DNA of 6,397 bases, taken from an uncultured Clostridia bacterium (GTDB taxonomy: Bacteria; Bacillota; Clostridia; Christensenellales; DUVY01). Location: positions 1 through 6,397 of the forward strand of contig CALAYY010000131.1 in assembly GCA_937895465.1 (NCBI GenBank), read 5' to 3'. The notes under the pieces are model-generated. The model was not told the DNA's origin. It ran no database searches and saw nothing but the letters and a program-made list of their open reading frames with translations. The translations under genes were made by a program, and so were the position numbers. Positions 1 through 5,620 of this stretch are shown in pieces (position 1 is the first letter of the stretch; every line of letters starts with the position of its first letter).

Positions 1-2
1 CA

Positions 3-1025
3 CGTACAGGAGAACCGCCCCAACCGCCCCTTAGCGGCTATGCTGACGGTCTTACTTATGTGTTCTCTGACAGTGCAATAGAAGTACCTAATGCTCCTGG
101 AGTAAAGATACATAATGCATGTACGGTTTATCTTGCAGCTGACAATTCCTTACGCGGCAAACCTAGTATAAAAAATGTAGTAAATAACTACGGCGGAGCA
201 ATCTTTGCACCTGTAAACCGTGCATTTATTACTGAATTTTGTGACCCTATTGATGAATTACCCCAAGTTCAAACAATAGACGGCAAGACGTTCAATACTG
301 GAAAATACTCTGTTCCTCAACAAGTGAAATTGGTCTCTGCTATTGACGGCGAAATATGGTATACGCTTGATAGCAGCAGTCCGCTGCCTAGCAATCCAGC
401 TGCTATCAAATATGACGGTGAGCCGATTTTAATTGGAGACTATGGCAGGGTAGTTGTGTTGTCTGTGATGATTGTTAATGGTGACAGTCTTTCTCAGGTT
501 AAACAAATTTCCGTTGTTGTAAGTGATGACCTTGCTGTATTTCAGCCTACTAAGGCATCATCTTCTAATTCTGGAAATATAGGTCCGTCAGGCGCGGTAA
601 ATGGAATTACAGATAAAACTGCTGCTGGCTCTAGCACTTCTAGGGATCGTTGGCAAGCAGCATCTGCCTTTAATGAATGGTGGGCTGTTGATTTGGGGGG
701 TACTCACAATATCAATGATATAAAAATCACATGGGACAGTCCGCGAAGCTGTGCATATACCTTTACAGTATATGTCTCGTCAGATGAAAGTGCATGGGAC
801 AATCCAGCGGATTTGTCTAGATGGACAGCGATTTGGACGGTGGAAAACCAATCTCAAGGAGAAACTATCAACGATATGCGGATTAATCAATTTGAGGCAC
901 AATCAGTAATAAACGGCAGATACCTAATGATTGTAGGAGTTAATACAGCTGGACCTAATTCTAATGGAAACACTACTAATTCATATCCATTTGCTATATG
1001 GGGATTTGAAGTTTTAGGAAATTAA
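3..1025 (+). CDS. C-terminal part of a large secreted carbohydrate-binding protein (chitobiase/Ig-like module plus F5/8 type C domain), 5' end outside window
   Basis: The frame is open from the left edge (first full codon at 3) to a TAA at 1023-1025, giving about 340 visible residues. A GTG at 60 could be called as a start, but the frame continues upstream of it without a stop and no ribosome site is seen, so the gene is most likely 5'-truncated. Numbering from codon 3, residues 1-90 are an unrecognised, beta-rich-looking stretch. Residues about 93-178 resemble the chitobiase/beta-hexosaminidase C-terminal Ig-like fold, with the hallmark GEIWYTLDSSSP at 116-127. Residues about 179-340 form an F5/8 type C (discoidin, CBM32-like) domain with WWAVDLGG at 226-233 and the typical closing strand near the C-terminus. 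Such modules usually bind glycans as appendages of extracellular glycosidases or lyases. The catalytic part is not visible, so the enzyme activity is unknown; a role in uronate-glycan breakdown is inferred only from the neighbouring operon. Confidence 0.85.
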   Translation, partial: RTGEPPQPPLSGYADGLTYVFSDSAIEVPNAPGVKIHNACTVYLAADNSLRGKPSIKNVVNNYGGAIFAPVNRAFITEFCDPIDELPQVQTIDGKTFNTGKYSVPQQVKLVSAIDGEIWYTLDSSSPLPSNPAAIKYDGEPILIGDYGRVVVLSVMIVNGDSLSQVKQISVVVSDDLAVFQPTKASSSNSGNIGPSGAVNGITDKTAAGSSTSRDRWQAASAFNEWWAVDLGGTHNINDIKITWDSPRSCAYTFTVYVSSDESAWDNPADLSRWTAIWTVENQSQGETINDMRINQFEAQSVINGRYLMIVGVNTAGPNSNGNTTNSYPFAIWGFEVLGN

Positions 1026-1048
1026 ATCGTAATCAAACAAAAGATACA

Positions 1049-1094
1049 AAGTGCAGAAACAAGCTATTGTCTTGTTTCTGCGCTTAGATTTTTT
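1049..1094 (+). terminator. Rho-independent terminator, probably bidirectional
   Basis: A perfect 11-bp inverted repeat, GCAGAAACAAG (1053-1063) and CTTGTTTCTGC (1071-1081), encloses a 7-nt loop. It extends through a G-T wobble and further pairs to about 15 bp (1049-1085). Six T residues follow at 1089-1094, so it would end the upstream secreted-protein transcript. Read leftward, the same hairpin is followed by a T-rich stretch and lies about 95 bp beyond the araC stop, so it could also terminate the convergent regulator transcript. Confidence 0.85.
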
Positions 1095-1181
1095 GGAACT
1101 CCTTGCTGTTACAACGATATAAAATGGGATTATGCTGAACACCGTTTCAAGCAATTTTTTGATAAAAGAGAAGGTAATAAA

Positions 1182-1937
1182 TTAAAAATTATTTAAAGCA
1201 TATTCAGAGGGGGTATATCCCGTTCTCTTTTTGAACAAGCGTGAAAAATAATTATAATCTGAAAAGCCTAGTGAATCCGCTATTTTTTTCAGGGAATAAA
1301 CACCTTCAATTAATAACTGTTTAGCTTCATTAATTTTTAAATCTATACTGTAGTTGATAATAGATTTACCTGTTTCGTTTTTAAAGATGATATCGCAGTA
1401 TGAAGGTGAATAAGAAATGACACGAGCTATATCTGTTAAGCTGATTTTTGAAGATATGTTTTGTTGGATATATCTTTGGATTTTTAATACTATGGGATTG
1501 GTGCTGGCTTTTATTAGTTTTATTTCAATTAAAAGCAGAAGGCTTTTTAGAATTGGTGTCAATACCTTCTCAACATCTTCATCATAATAATGGTTTTTTA
1601 TTTCATCACATACTTTTATAAGCATACGTATTTCATTATTAACACCAGAATTAATGAACATAGGAAGTTTAATTTCAGTATCAGTTAAAAAGTTAAAGCT
1701 CACATAATCAACATTAGTTTTTGAAGCCTCTCTGTATCTTGTACTCCCATTGGGTAAAAAAAGAACATTACCTGACTTTAGTGCTATGTCTTTACCGTTA
1801 ATTATATAATTTAATTCATTCTCTAATACAATAGTCAGATCGCAATAATTTATCTGAGCACTGTTTATAGCCATTGCCTTTTTGTTTTTGTTATGCCTGT
1901 AATAAATTAAATTTATTTTTGAATCATTGATTTTCAT
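1182..1937 (-). CDS. AraC-family transcriptional regulator
   Basis: The 251-residue protein has the usual AraC-family layout. Residues about 1-130 form a cupin-like sensing domain (the stretch with YIINGKDIALKSGNVLFLP is typical), and residues about 150-251 form the double helix-turn-helix DNA-binding domain. The first HTH covers about 166-187 (SLTDIARVISYSPSYCDIIFK), and the second, more conserved one covers about 215-240 (KKIADSLGFSDYNYFSRLFKK) and is followed by the hallmark RTGYTPSEY. The gene is divergent from the glucuronate operon and separated from it by 431 bp, so it probably senses a uronate or pathway intermediate and controls that operon and perhaps itself; the ligand cannot be read from the sequence. 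The chosen ATG at 1937 has no Shine-Dalgarno sequence, and a promoter -10 lies only 9 nt upstream. An internal ATG (codon 22, at about 1874) is an alternative start, but it would trim the N-terminal strand of the sensing domain. Confidence 0.9.
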   Translation of the reverse strand: MKINDSKINLIYYRHNKNKKAMAINSAQINYCDLTIVLENELNYIINGKDIALKSGNVLFLPNGSTRYREASKTNVDYVSFNFLTDTEIKLPMFINSGVNNEIRMLIKVCDEIKNHYYDEDVEKVLTPILKSLLLLIEIKLIKASTNPIVLKIQRYIQQNISSKISLTDIARVISYSPSYCDIIFKNETGKSIINYSIDLKINEAKQLLIEGVYSLKKIADSLGFSDYNYFSRLFKKRTGYTPSEYALNNF

Positions 1938-1946
1938 AATATAACA

Positions 1947-1974
1947 ATTATAACAAAATAATGCTATAAATCAA
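1947..1974 (-). promoter_or_regulatory. Predicted promoter of the AraC-family regulator
   Basis: On the minus strand, TTGATT (1974-1969) and a perfect TATAAT (1952-1947) are separated by 16 bp. The -10 ends only 9 nt before the ATG at 1937, so transcription would begin about 3 nt before the start codon, suggesting a leaderless or near-leaderless message. This fits the lack of a Shine-Dalgarno sequence. One copy of a 15-bp direct repeat (1955-1969) fills the spacer, a position suited to autoregulation. Confidence 0.55.
1955..1969 (+). repeat. 15-bp direct repeat, copy 1 (candidate regulator operator)
   Basis: The sequence AAAATAATGCTATAA is repeated exactly at 2008-2022, 53 bp further right. 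This copy lies between the -10 and -35 of the leftward regulator promoter. AraC-family proteins typically bind direct repeats, so a shared operator is plausible, but part of the repeat is a -10-like TATAA, which lowers its information content. Confidence 0.55.
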
Positions 1975-1982
1975 TTAAAATC

Positions 1983-2006
1983 AAAAGATTATGCATTGAA
2001 TCTTTT
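1983..2006. promoter_or_regulatory. Inverted repeat overlapping the operon -35 (candidate operator)
   Basis: AAAAGATT (1983-1990) and AATCTTTT (1999-2006) form a perfect 8-bp inverted repeat with an 8-bp spacer. The right arm and spacer overlap the predicted -35 TTGAAT (1996-2001) of the rightward operon promoter. A dimeric repressor such as a LacI- or GntR-type protein encoded elsewhere could bind here; this is inference from position and symmetry only. It is not followed by a T-run and lies upstream of the predicted start, so it is not a terminator of the operon message. Confidence 0.4.
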
Positions 2007-2023
2007 AAAAATAATGCTATAAT
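1996..2023 (+). promoter_or_regulatory. Predicted extended -10 promoter of the glucuronate operon
   Basis: TTGAAT (1996-2001) and a consensus TATAAT (2018-2023) are separated by 16 bp, and a TG at 2015-2016 makes a perfect extended -10 (TGnTATAAT). Transcription would start near 2030, giving a leader of about 340 nt before uxaC. It is the best promoter match in the gap, and no other sequence closer to uxaC matches as well. Both a direct-repeat copy (2008-2022) and an inverted repeat (1983-2006) overlap it, so regulation at this site is likely. Confidence 0.6.
2008..2022 (+). repeat. 15-bp direct repeat, copy 2 (candidate regulator operator)
   Basis: This is an exact second copy of AAAATAATGCTATAA (first copy at 1955-1969). 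It covers the extended -10 of the rightward operon promoter. The 53-bp offset is close to five helical turns, which would place both copies on the same face of the DNA. Confidence 0.55.
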
Positions 2024-2368
2024 ATTTATTAGATGAAAAAATATGAGTTGTTATGAAAGCTGATTTTAATACATGTTTAAAAGCAATATGTTTTCACGAA
2101 GAAAGTTTTTAAAACTTGTGAGAAGCTGCCATTGTTATAAATAATATTCAAGCAAAATTAAAGTATAGTCCTTTGGATAGGTTTTTATGAAAATCTAGTA
2201 GATAGAACATAATATTTATAACTGTTGAATATTGGCAGTATAGATAAGTCTGAAATCCAATCATTTGAAGTTCAAAAAAATGTAGATTTACTTGAAAAAA
2301 TAGACTTAAACGTAAAACAAGAAGTTTTTATACAATAACCATAAAGAAGATAATAAGGTTTCAATTTT
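2024..2368 (+). other. Long operon leader / gap before uxaC, with possible decayed coding sequence
   Basis: This stretch of about 345 bp has no intact gene. No known riboswitch or strong terminator hairpin was recognised. Frame-1 codons from an ATG at 2053 read like protein for about 55 residues but are interrupted by stops at 2110, 2119, 2188 and 2203. Coding-like sequence then continues one frame over, open from 2222 to a TAA at 2336-2338 (about 38 codons, with the segment SFEVQKNVDLLEKIDLNVKQ). This could be the remnant of a lost gene or chance openness in AT-rich DNA; no family was recognised. An AAGG at 2355-2358 serves as the uxaC ribosome site. Confidence 0.35.
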
Positions 2369-3700
2369 ATGAATAATTTTTTTGATGATAAGTTGCTGCT
2401 ATCTAATGATACAGCACAAAAGATATACAATAATATCAAAGATCTTCCTATAATAGATTATCATTGCCATCTAGATGAAAAGCAAATTGCAGAAAATAAA
2501 AGTTTTTCTGATATAGGCGAATTATGGCTTTCAACAGATCACTATAAATGGCGTGCAATGCGCCTTTGCGGTGTTGATGAATATTATATCACTGGGAAAG
2601 CAAGCTATAAAGACAAGTTCTTAAAATATGCCCAAATAATGCCTAAACTTATCGGCAATCCTTTATATTATTGGACACACATGGAATTAAAGACTGTTTT
2701 TGGCATTAACACACCTTTAAATATCAATACAGCTGAGCAAGTTTATATAAAAGCTAATCAGAAACTTAAAGATATCAATGTGCAGAGTATTTTAAAACAG
2801 TTTAAAGTAGAATATATAGCGACAACGGATGACCCTGTAAGTAACCTTGAACATCACGGTTTTTATAAAAATACATCAGTTGTGCCGACCTTTAGGCCAG
2901 ACAGGATTTTCAAATGGGAAGATAATTATATAAAACAATTAGCGCAAAAAGCTGATATGGAAATTAATAATCTTGATGATTTAAAAAAAGCATATGAAAA
3001 ACGATTGCTTTTCTTTATAACAAAAGGCTGTGTTCTTGCCGATCATGGCATGGATTTTTTGCCTTCAGAAGATATAGATGAAAATGCCGCAGAAAAATTA
3101 TTTTTAAATAGAAAAAGATTAAACAGCATAGAACACCATAGCTTGTTTTCACATCTTATATATTTCTTAGCAGGTTTATATAAAAAGCATGGTTTAACGA
3201 TGCAATTACATTTTGGAACATATAGAAACATTAATGAAAAAATGTTTAAAAGTATAGGTGCAGACAGCGGCATGGATGTGATGAGGTCATATGTTGATAC
3301 AGATAAACTTGCCATATTTTTAAATGAGCTAAATTCAAGGGATTGGTTACCAAAAACTGTGCTTTACAGTCTTAACCCGTCTGCTATAAAAGCTATAGCT
3401 GTTATAAGCGGTGCATTTAAAGATGTTTTAGTGGGATCTGCTTGGTGGTTTAATGATACAGTGCAAGGGATTAAAGATCAATTATCAGTTATTGCCGAAT
3501 ATGCTGCTTTGGGCACAAATCTTGGAATGCTTACAGACTCCAGAAGTTTTACAAGCTATGTCCGATTTGATTTTTTCAGAAGAATTTTAGCCGATTATTT
3601 AGGCTGCTTGGTTAATAAGGGAGAATGTGATATAGATGCTGCAATATCTGTTGCACATGATATATGCTATAACAATGTAAAGGATTTTTTAAAGACATGA
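2369..3700 (+). CDS. uxaC: Glucuronate isomerase (uronate isomerase)
   Basis: This 443-residue cytosolic enzyme of the amidohydrolase superfamily converts D-glucuronate to D-fructuronate (and usually galacturonate to tagaturonate), the first step of the pathway. Visible family signatures in order are DYHCHL at 30-35 with the metal-site histidines H32 and H34, GELWLSTDHYKWRAMRLCGV at about 51-70, TTDDP near 152, MQLHFG at 278-283, WWFND at 359-363 and MLTDSRSF ending at 394. It is somewhat shorter than the usual 460-470 residues. Part of the difference lies just before WWFND, where the usual linker (PGKIQFG in relatives, from memory) is reduced. The start ATG has an AAGG 10 nt upstream and sits about 340 nt after the predicted promoter. 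The stop overlaps the uxuA start as ATGA (3697-3700), so the two are translationally coupled. Confidence 0.96.
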   Translation: MNNFFDDKLLLSNDTAQKIYNNIKDLPIIDYHCHLDEKQIAENKSFSDIGELWLSTDHYKWRAMRLCGVDEYYITGKASYKDKFLKYAQIMPKLIGNPLYYWTHMELKTVFGINTPLNINTAEQVYIKANQKLKDINVQSILKQFKVEYIATTDDPVSNLEHHGFYKNTSVVPTFRPDRIFKWEDNYIKQLAQKADMEINNLDDLKKAYEKRLLFFITKGCVLADHGMDFLPSEDIDENAAEKLFLNRKRLNSIEHHSLFSHLIYFLAGLYKKHGLTMQLHFGTYRNINEKMFKSIGADSGMDVMRSYVDTDKLAIFLNELNSRDWLPKTVLYSLNPSAIKAIAVISGAFKDVLVGSAWWFNDTVQGIKDQLSVIAEYAALGTNLGMLTDSRSFTSYVRFDFFRRILADYLGCLVNKGECDIDAAISVAHDICYNNVKDFLKT

Positions 3701-4392
3701 AAATGACATTTAGGTGGTATGGGGAAAAGGATAATGTATCACTAAAGTATATAAAGCAAATACCAAATATGAGCGGAGTAGTAACAGCCGTTTATGAAGT
3801 TCCAGTAGGTGAAGTCTGGACTGAAGAAAAGATAAAAAGGTTAAAAGAGCTATGCAATGATAATGGGCTTGAAATGGAAATAATAGAAAGCGTTCCTGTC
3901 CATGAAGACATAAAGCTTGGAAAAAGCACAAGGGACAAGTATATAGAAAACTATAAACAAACCCTAAAAAATCTTGGAAAGTATGGCGTAAAATGTGTTT
4001 GCTATAACTTTATGCCCGTATTCGATTGGTTAAGAACTGATTTGAAAACTAAAGACCCAAACGATGGCTCAAACAGTCTGACATATAAACACGATGAGCT
4101 TTTGAAACTTGACCCAAAAAACTTGTCACTTCCTGGCTGGGATGAAAGCTATACAAAGGACGAATTAAATGGGCTTTTGAATGAATACAAAGAAATAACA
4201 CATCAAAAGCTGTTTGAAAACTTAGTTTATTTTTTGGAAGAGATAATGCCCGTTTGTGATGAAACTGGAATTAATATGGCAATCCATCCTGATGATCCGC
4301 CGTGGGATATGTTTGGTCTTCCCAGAATAATAACAAACGATGAGAGCTATCAAAACTGTTTAAAGCAGTTCCCAATAAGCATAACGGAATGA
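3697..4392 (+). CDS. uxuA: Mannonate dehydratase, N-terminal fragment (before frameshift)
   Basis: This is a 231-residue open frame. Residues 1-223 are genuine UxuA, beginning MKMTFRWYGE and containing GVKCVCYNFMPVFDW and the metal-ligand motif AIHPDDPPWDMFGLPRI (H197). The last eight residues (QFPISITE) are out-of-frame and unrelated to the family. ATG 3697 overlaps the uxaC stop (ATGA); an ATG two codons later at 3703 is an equally reasonable start. Alone the fragment lacks three of the four metal ligands and would not be expected to be active. Confidence 0.85.
   Translation: MKMTFRWYGEKDNVSLKYIKQIPNMSGVVTAVYEVPVGEVWTEEKIKRLKELCNDNGLEMEIIESVPVHEDIKLGKSTRDKYIENYKQTLKNLGKYGVKCVCYNFMPVFDWLRTDLKTKDPNDGSNSLTYKHDELLKLDPKNLSLPGWDESYTKDELNGLLNEYKEITHQKLFENLVYFLEEIMPVCDETGINMAIHPDDPPWDMFGLPRIITNDESYQNCLKQFPISITE
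4359..4365 (+). other. Candidate -1 frameshift site (slippery heptamer T TTA AAG) in uxuA
   Basis: In the frame of the uxuA N-terminal fragment, the bases read T TTA AAG, a canonical X XXY YYZ slippery heptamer in the correct register. A -1 slip here would continue as GCA GTT CCC..., exactly the frame and residue needed to resume UxuA. Downstream pairing is weak (GTTCC 4368-4372 with GGAAT 4386-4390, a 13-nt loop), and only a poor upstream purine run (GAGAG, about 12 nt before) could stimulate slippage. A deleted A is therefore at least as likely. Confidence 0.4.
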
Positions 4393-4739
4393 CAATGTGT
4401 TCAGGAAGTCTAGGTGCAGGCAGATTTAATGACTTAAAACATATCATAGAGCAATATGCAGACAGAATTTATTTTGTTCATTTGAGAAACATAAAACTTG
4501 AGAATGATAAGGATTTTAAAGAAGTTGCGCACTATTCAGATTGTGGAAGTCTTGATATGTATATGCTTGTTAAAACTCTTGTTAACAATGGTTTTGAGGG
4601 ATATGTACGTCCTGATCATGGACGAAATATTTGGGGTGAAGACGGAAAACCCGGCTATGGATTATATGACAGGGCATTAGGTGCAGCATATCTAAACGGA
4701 TTGTTTGAAGCAGCAAAAAAGGAGAAAAATATAAAATGA
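4389..4739 (+). CDS. uxuA: Mannonate dehydratase, C-terminal fragment (after frameshift)
   Basis: This is a 116-residue open frame that begins, as callable, at an ATG overlapping the stop of the N-terminal fragment (ATGA, 4389-4392). It carries the remaining UxuA metal-ligand motifs: MTMCSGSLGA (Cys), YFVHLRNIK (His) and YVRPDHGR (Asp). It ends with the family-typical GYGLYDRALGAAYLNGLFEA. True UxuA-like sequence in this frame extends upstream of the ATG to 4365 (AVPNKHNG). The ATG is therefore an internal methionine of the ancestral protein, not a native start, and no Shine-Dalgarno sequence precedes it. Independent translation would need termination-reinitiation coupling. Confidence 0.8.
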   Translation: MTMCSGSLGAGRFNDLKHIIEQYADRIYFVHLRNIKLENDKDFKEVAHYSDCGSLDMYMLVKTLVNNGFEGYVRPDHGRNIWGEDGKPGYGLYDRALGAAYLNGLFEAAKKEKNIK

Positions 4740-5566
4740 AATTACCGTATAAGATTAATTTAGAAGATAAGATTATAGCAATAACCGGTGCAGGGGGAGT
4801 CTTGATGAGTGAGTTTGCTTGCGCGCTTAGTGAGTGCGGAGCAAAAGTTGCACTTTTGGATATCAATGAGCAGGCTGTTAATTCAGTTGCCCAAAAAATA
4901 GGCGACAATGCTTTAGCCGTAAAGTGCGACTGTCTTAATAAAGAAAGCGTAGAAAACGCTAAAAGAGAAATAAACAATAAGTTTGGAAAGGTTAATTTTT
5001 TAATTAACGGCGCGGGCGGAAACAGTCCCAAAGCAACATGTGATAATGAGTATATGACTCCTGACTTAAACGGTGCCAAAACTTTTTTTGATTTGGATAT
5101 CAGCGGAATAAAATTTGTGTTTGACTTAAACATCACTTCAGCGTTTATAGTAACTCAAGTTTTTGCTAATGATATGGTCAAAACAGGCGGGAACATAATT
5201 AACATATCTTCTATGAATGCATACAGACCGTTGACCAAAATACCGGCTTACAGTGCGGCAAAAGCTGGGGTTTCAAACTTTACACAATGGCTTGCAGTAC
5301 ATCTTGCACCATGTAATGTCAGGGTGAATGCTATAGCACCTGGATTTTTTGTAACTAATCAAAACAGAGCATTATTGTATAATCAGGACGGAACACCTAC
5401 AGCCAGAACAGGAAAAATACTTTCCCATACACCTCTTAACCGTTTTGGAGAAACAGAGGATTTAATAGGGGCTCTTTTGTGGCTTGCTAGCGACCAAGCA
5501 AGTGGTTTCGTCACGGGTCAAGTTATTGCCATTGACGGTGGGTTCTCTGCTTATAGCGGTGTTTAA
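4736..5566 (+). CDS. uxuB: D-mannonate oxidoreductase (fructuronate reductase), SDR family
   Basis: This 276-residue classical short-chain dehydrogenase is predicted to reduce D-fructuronate to D-mannonate with NAD(P)H in the cytosol, between UxaC and UxuA. The N-terminal Rossmann fold has TGAGGVL at 17-23, an acidic residue after the second strand (LLDIN) and NGAGG at 91-95 in place of NNAG. The catalytic residues are S159, Y172 and K176 (AYSAAKAG), followed by RVNAIAPGFF and the closing ASGFVTGQVIAIDGGFSA. It belongs to the SDR type found in Bacillus and clostridia rather than the long mannitol-dehydrogenase-type UxuB of enterobacteria. SDR substrate specificity is hard to read from sequence, so the assignment leans on the GGVL motif shared with that group and on the position between uxuA and eda. 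The start overlaps the uxuA stop (ATGA 4736-4739), with AAAGGAG about 11 nt upstream. Confidence 0.9.
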   Translation: MKLPYKINLEDKIIAITGAGGVLMSEFACALSECGAKVALLDINEQAVNSVAQKIGDNALAVKCDCLNKESVENAKREINNKFGKVNFLINGAGGNSPKATCDNEYMTPDLNGAKTFFDLDISGIKFVFDLNITSAFIVTQVFANDMVKTGGNIINISSMNAYRPLTKIPAYSAAKAGVSNFTQWLAVHLAPCNVRVNAIAPGFFVTNQNRALLYNQDGTPTARTGKILSHTPLNRFGETEDLIGALLWLASDQASGFVTGQVIAIDGGFSAYSGV

Positions 5567-5620
5567 AACAGCCTAAAAATAAAGTCATTTTTATCAGAAA
5601 ATATATTACAGGAGAAAAAA

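Larger units (their letters stand above)
3697..4739 (+). pseudogene. uxuA: Mannonate dehydratase, frameshifted (whole locus)
   Basis: UxuA dehydrates D-mannonate to 2-keto-3-deoxy-D-gluconate using Mn2+ in a TIM-barrel active site. The gene is split between two frames: frame 1 from 3697 to a TGA at 4390-4392, and the -1 frame from there to 4739. Joining them after the AAG at 4363-4365 gives a 347-residue protein of normal family length that reads ...NDESYQNCLK-AVPNKHNGMTMCSGS..., colinear with firmicute UxuA without gap. The four expected metal ligands are all retained: H197 (AIHPDD), C235 (TMCSGS), H262 (FVHLRN) and D307 (RPDHG). The junction is a T TTA AAG heptamer, so loss of one A from a run, a sequencing error or programmed -1 frameshifting are all possible. 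Everything else about the gene is intact, including ATGA overlaps with uxaC and uxuB, which argues for recent origin or error rather than long decay. Confidence 0.85.

Noticed and set aside
60..62. GTG as the true start of the discoidin-domain gene
   Set aside because: The frame is open upstream to the window edge with protein-like sequence (PPQPPLSGYADGLTY), there is no Shine-Dalgarno sequence, and no signal peptide follows.
2300..2320. Catabolite repression (cre) site around TTAAACGTAAAACA in the leader
   Set aside because: Too many mismatches to the cre consensus on both sides of the central CG.
2292..2336. A second promoter just upstream of uxaC (TTGAAA with a TATACA-like -10)
   Set aside because: The -35 and -10 candidates are not at a workable spacing; the extended -10 promoter at 1996-2023 is far better.
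3043..3315. 90-codon minus-strand open frame inside uxaC
   Set aside because: Antisense shadow of a conserved UxaC region; no motif, promoter or ribosome site.
3710..3931. 73-codon minus-strand open frame inside uxuA
   Set aside because: Antisense shadow with Leu/His-rich composition; the plus strand encodes clear UxuA.
4498..4680. 60-codon plus-strand open frame within the uxuA C-terminal part
   Set aside because: Out-of-frame shadow of the conserved UxuA segment containing FVHLRN and RPDHG; no ribosome site.
4582..5136. 184-codon minus-strand open frame across the uxuA/uxuB junction
   Set aside because: It lies antisense to well-supported uxuA and uxuB sequence, has low-complexity Leu/Ser/Pro composition typical of antisense shadows, and shows no recognisable domain or ribosome site.
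5570..5600. Hairpin TAAAAAT/ATTTTTA between uxuB and eda as a terminator
   Set aside because: The stem is short and made only of A-T pairs, with no GC core or proper T-run, so it is unlikely to stop transcription.
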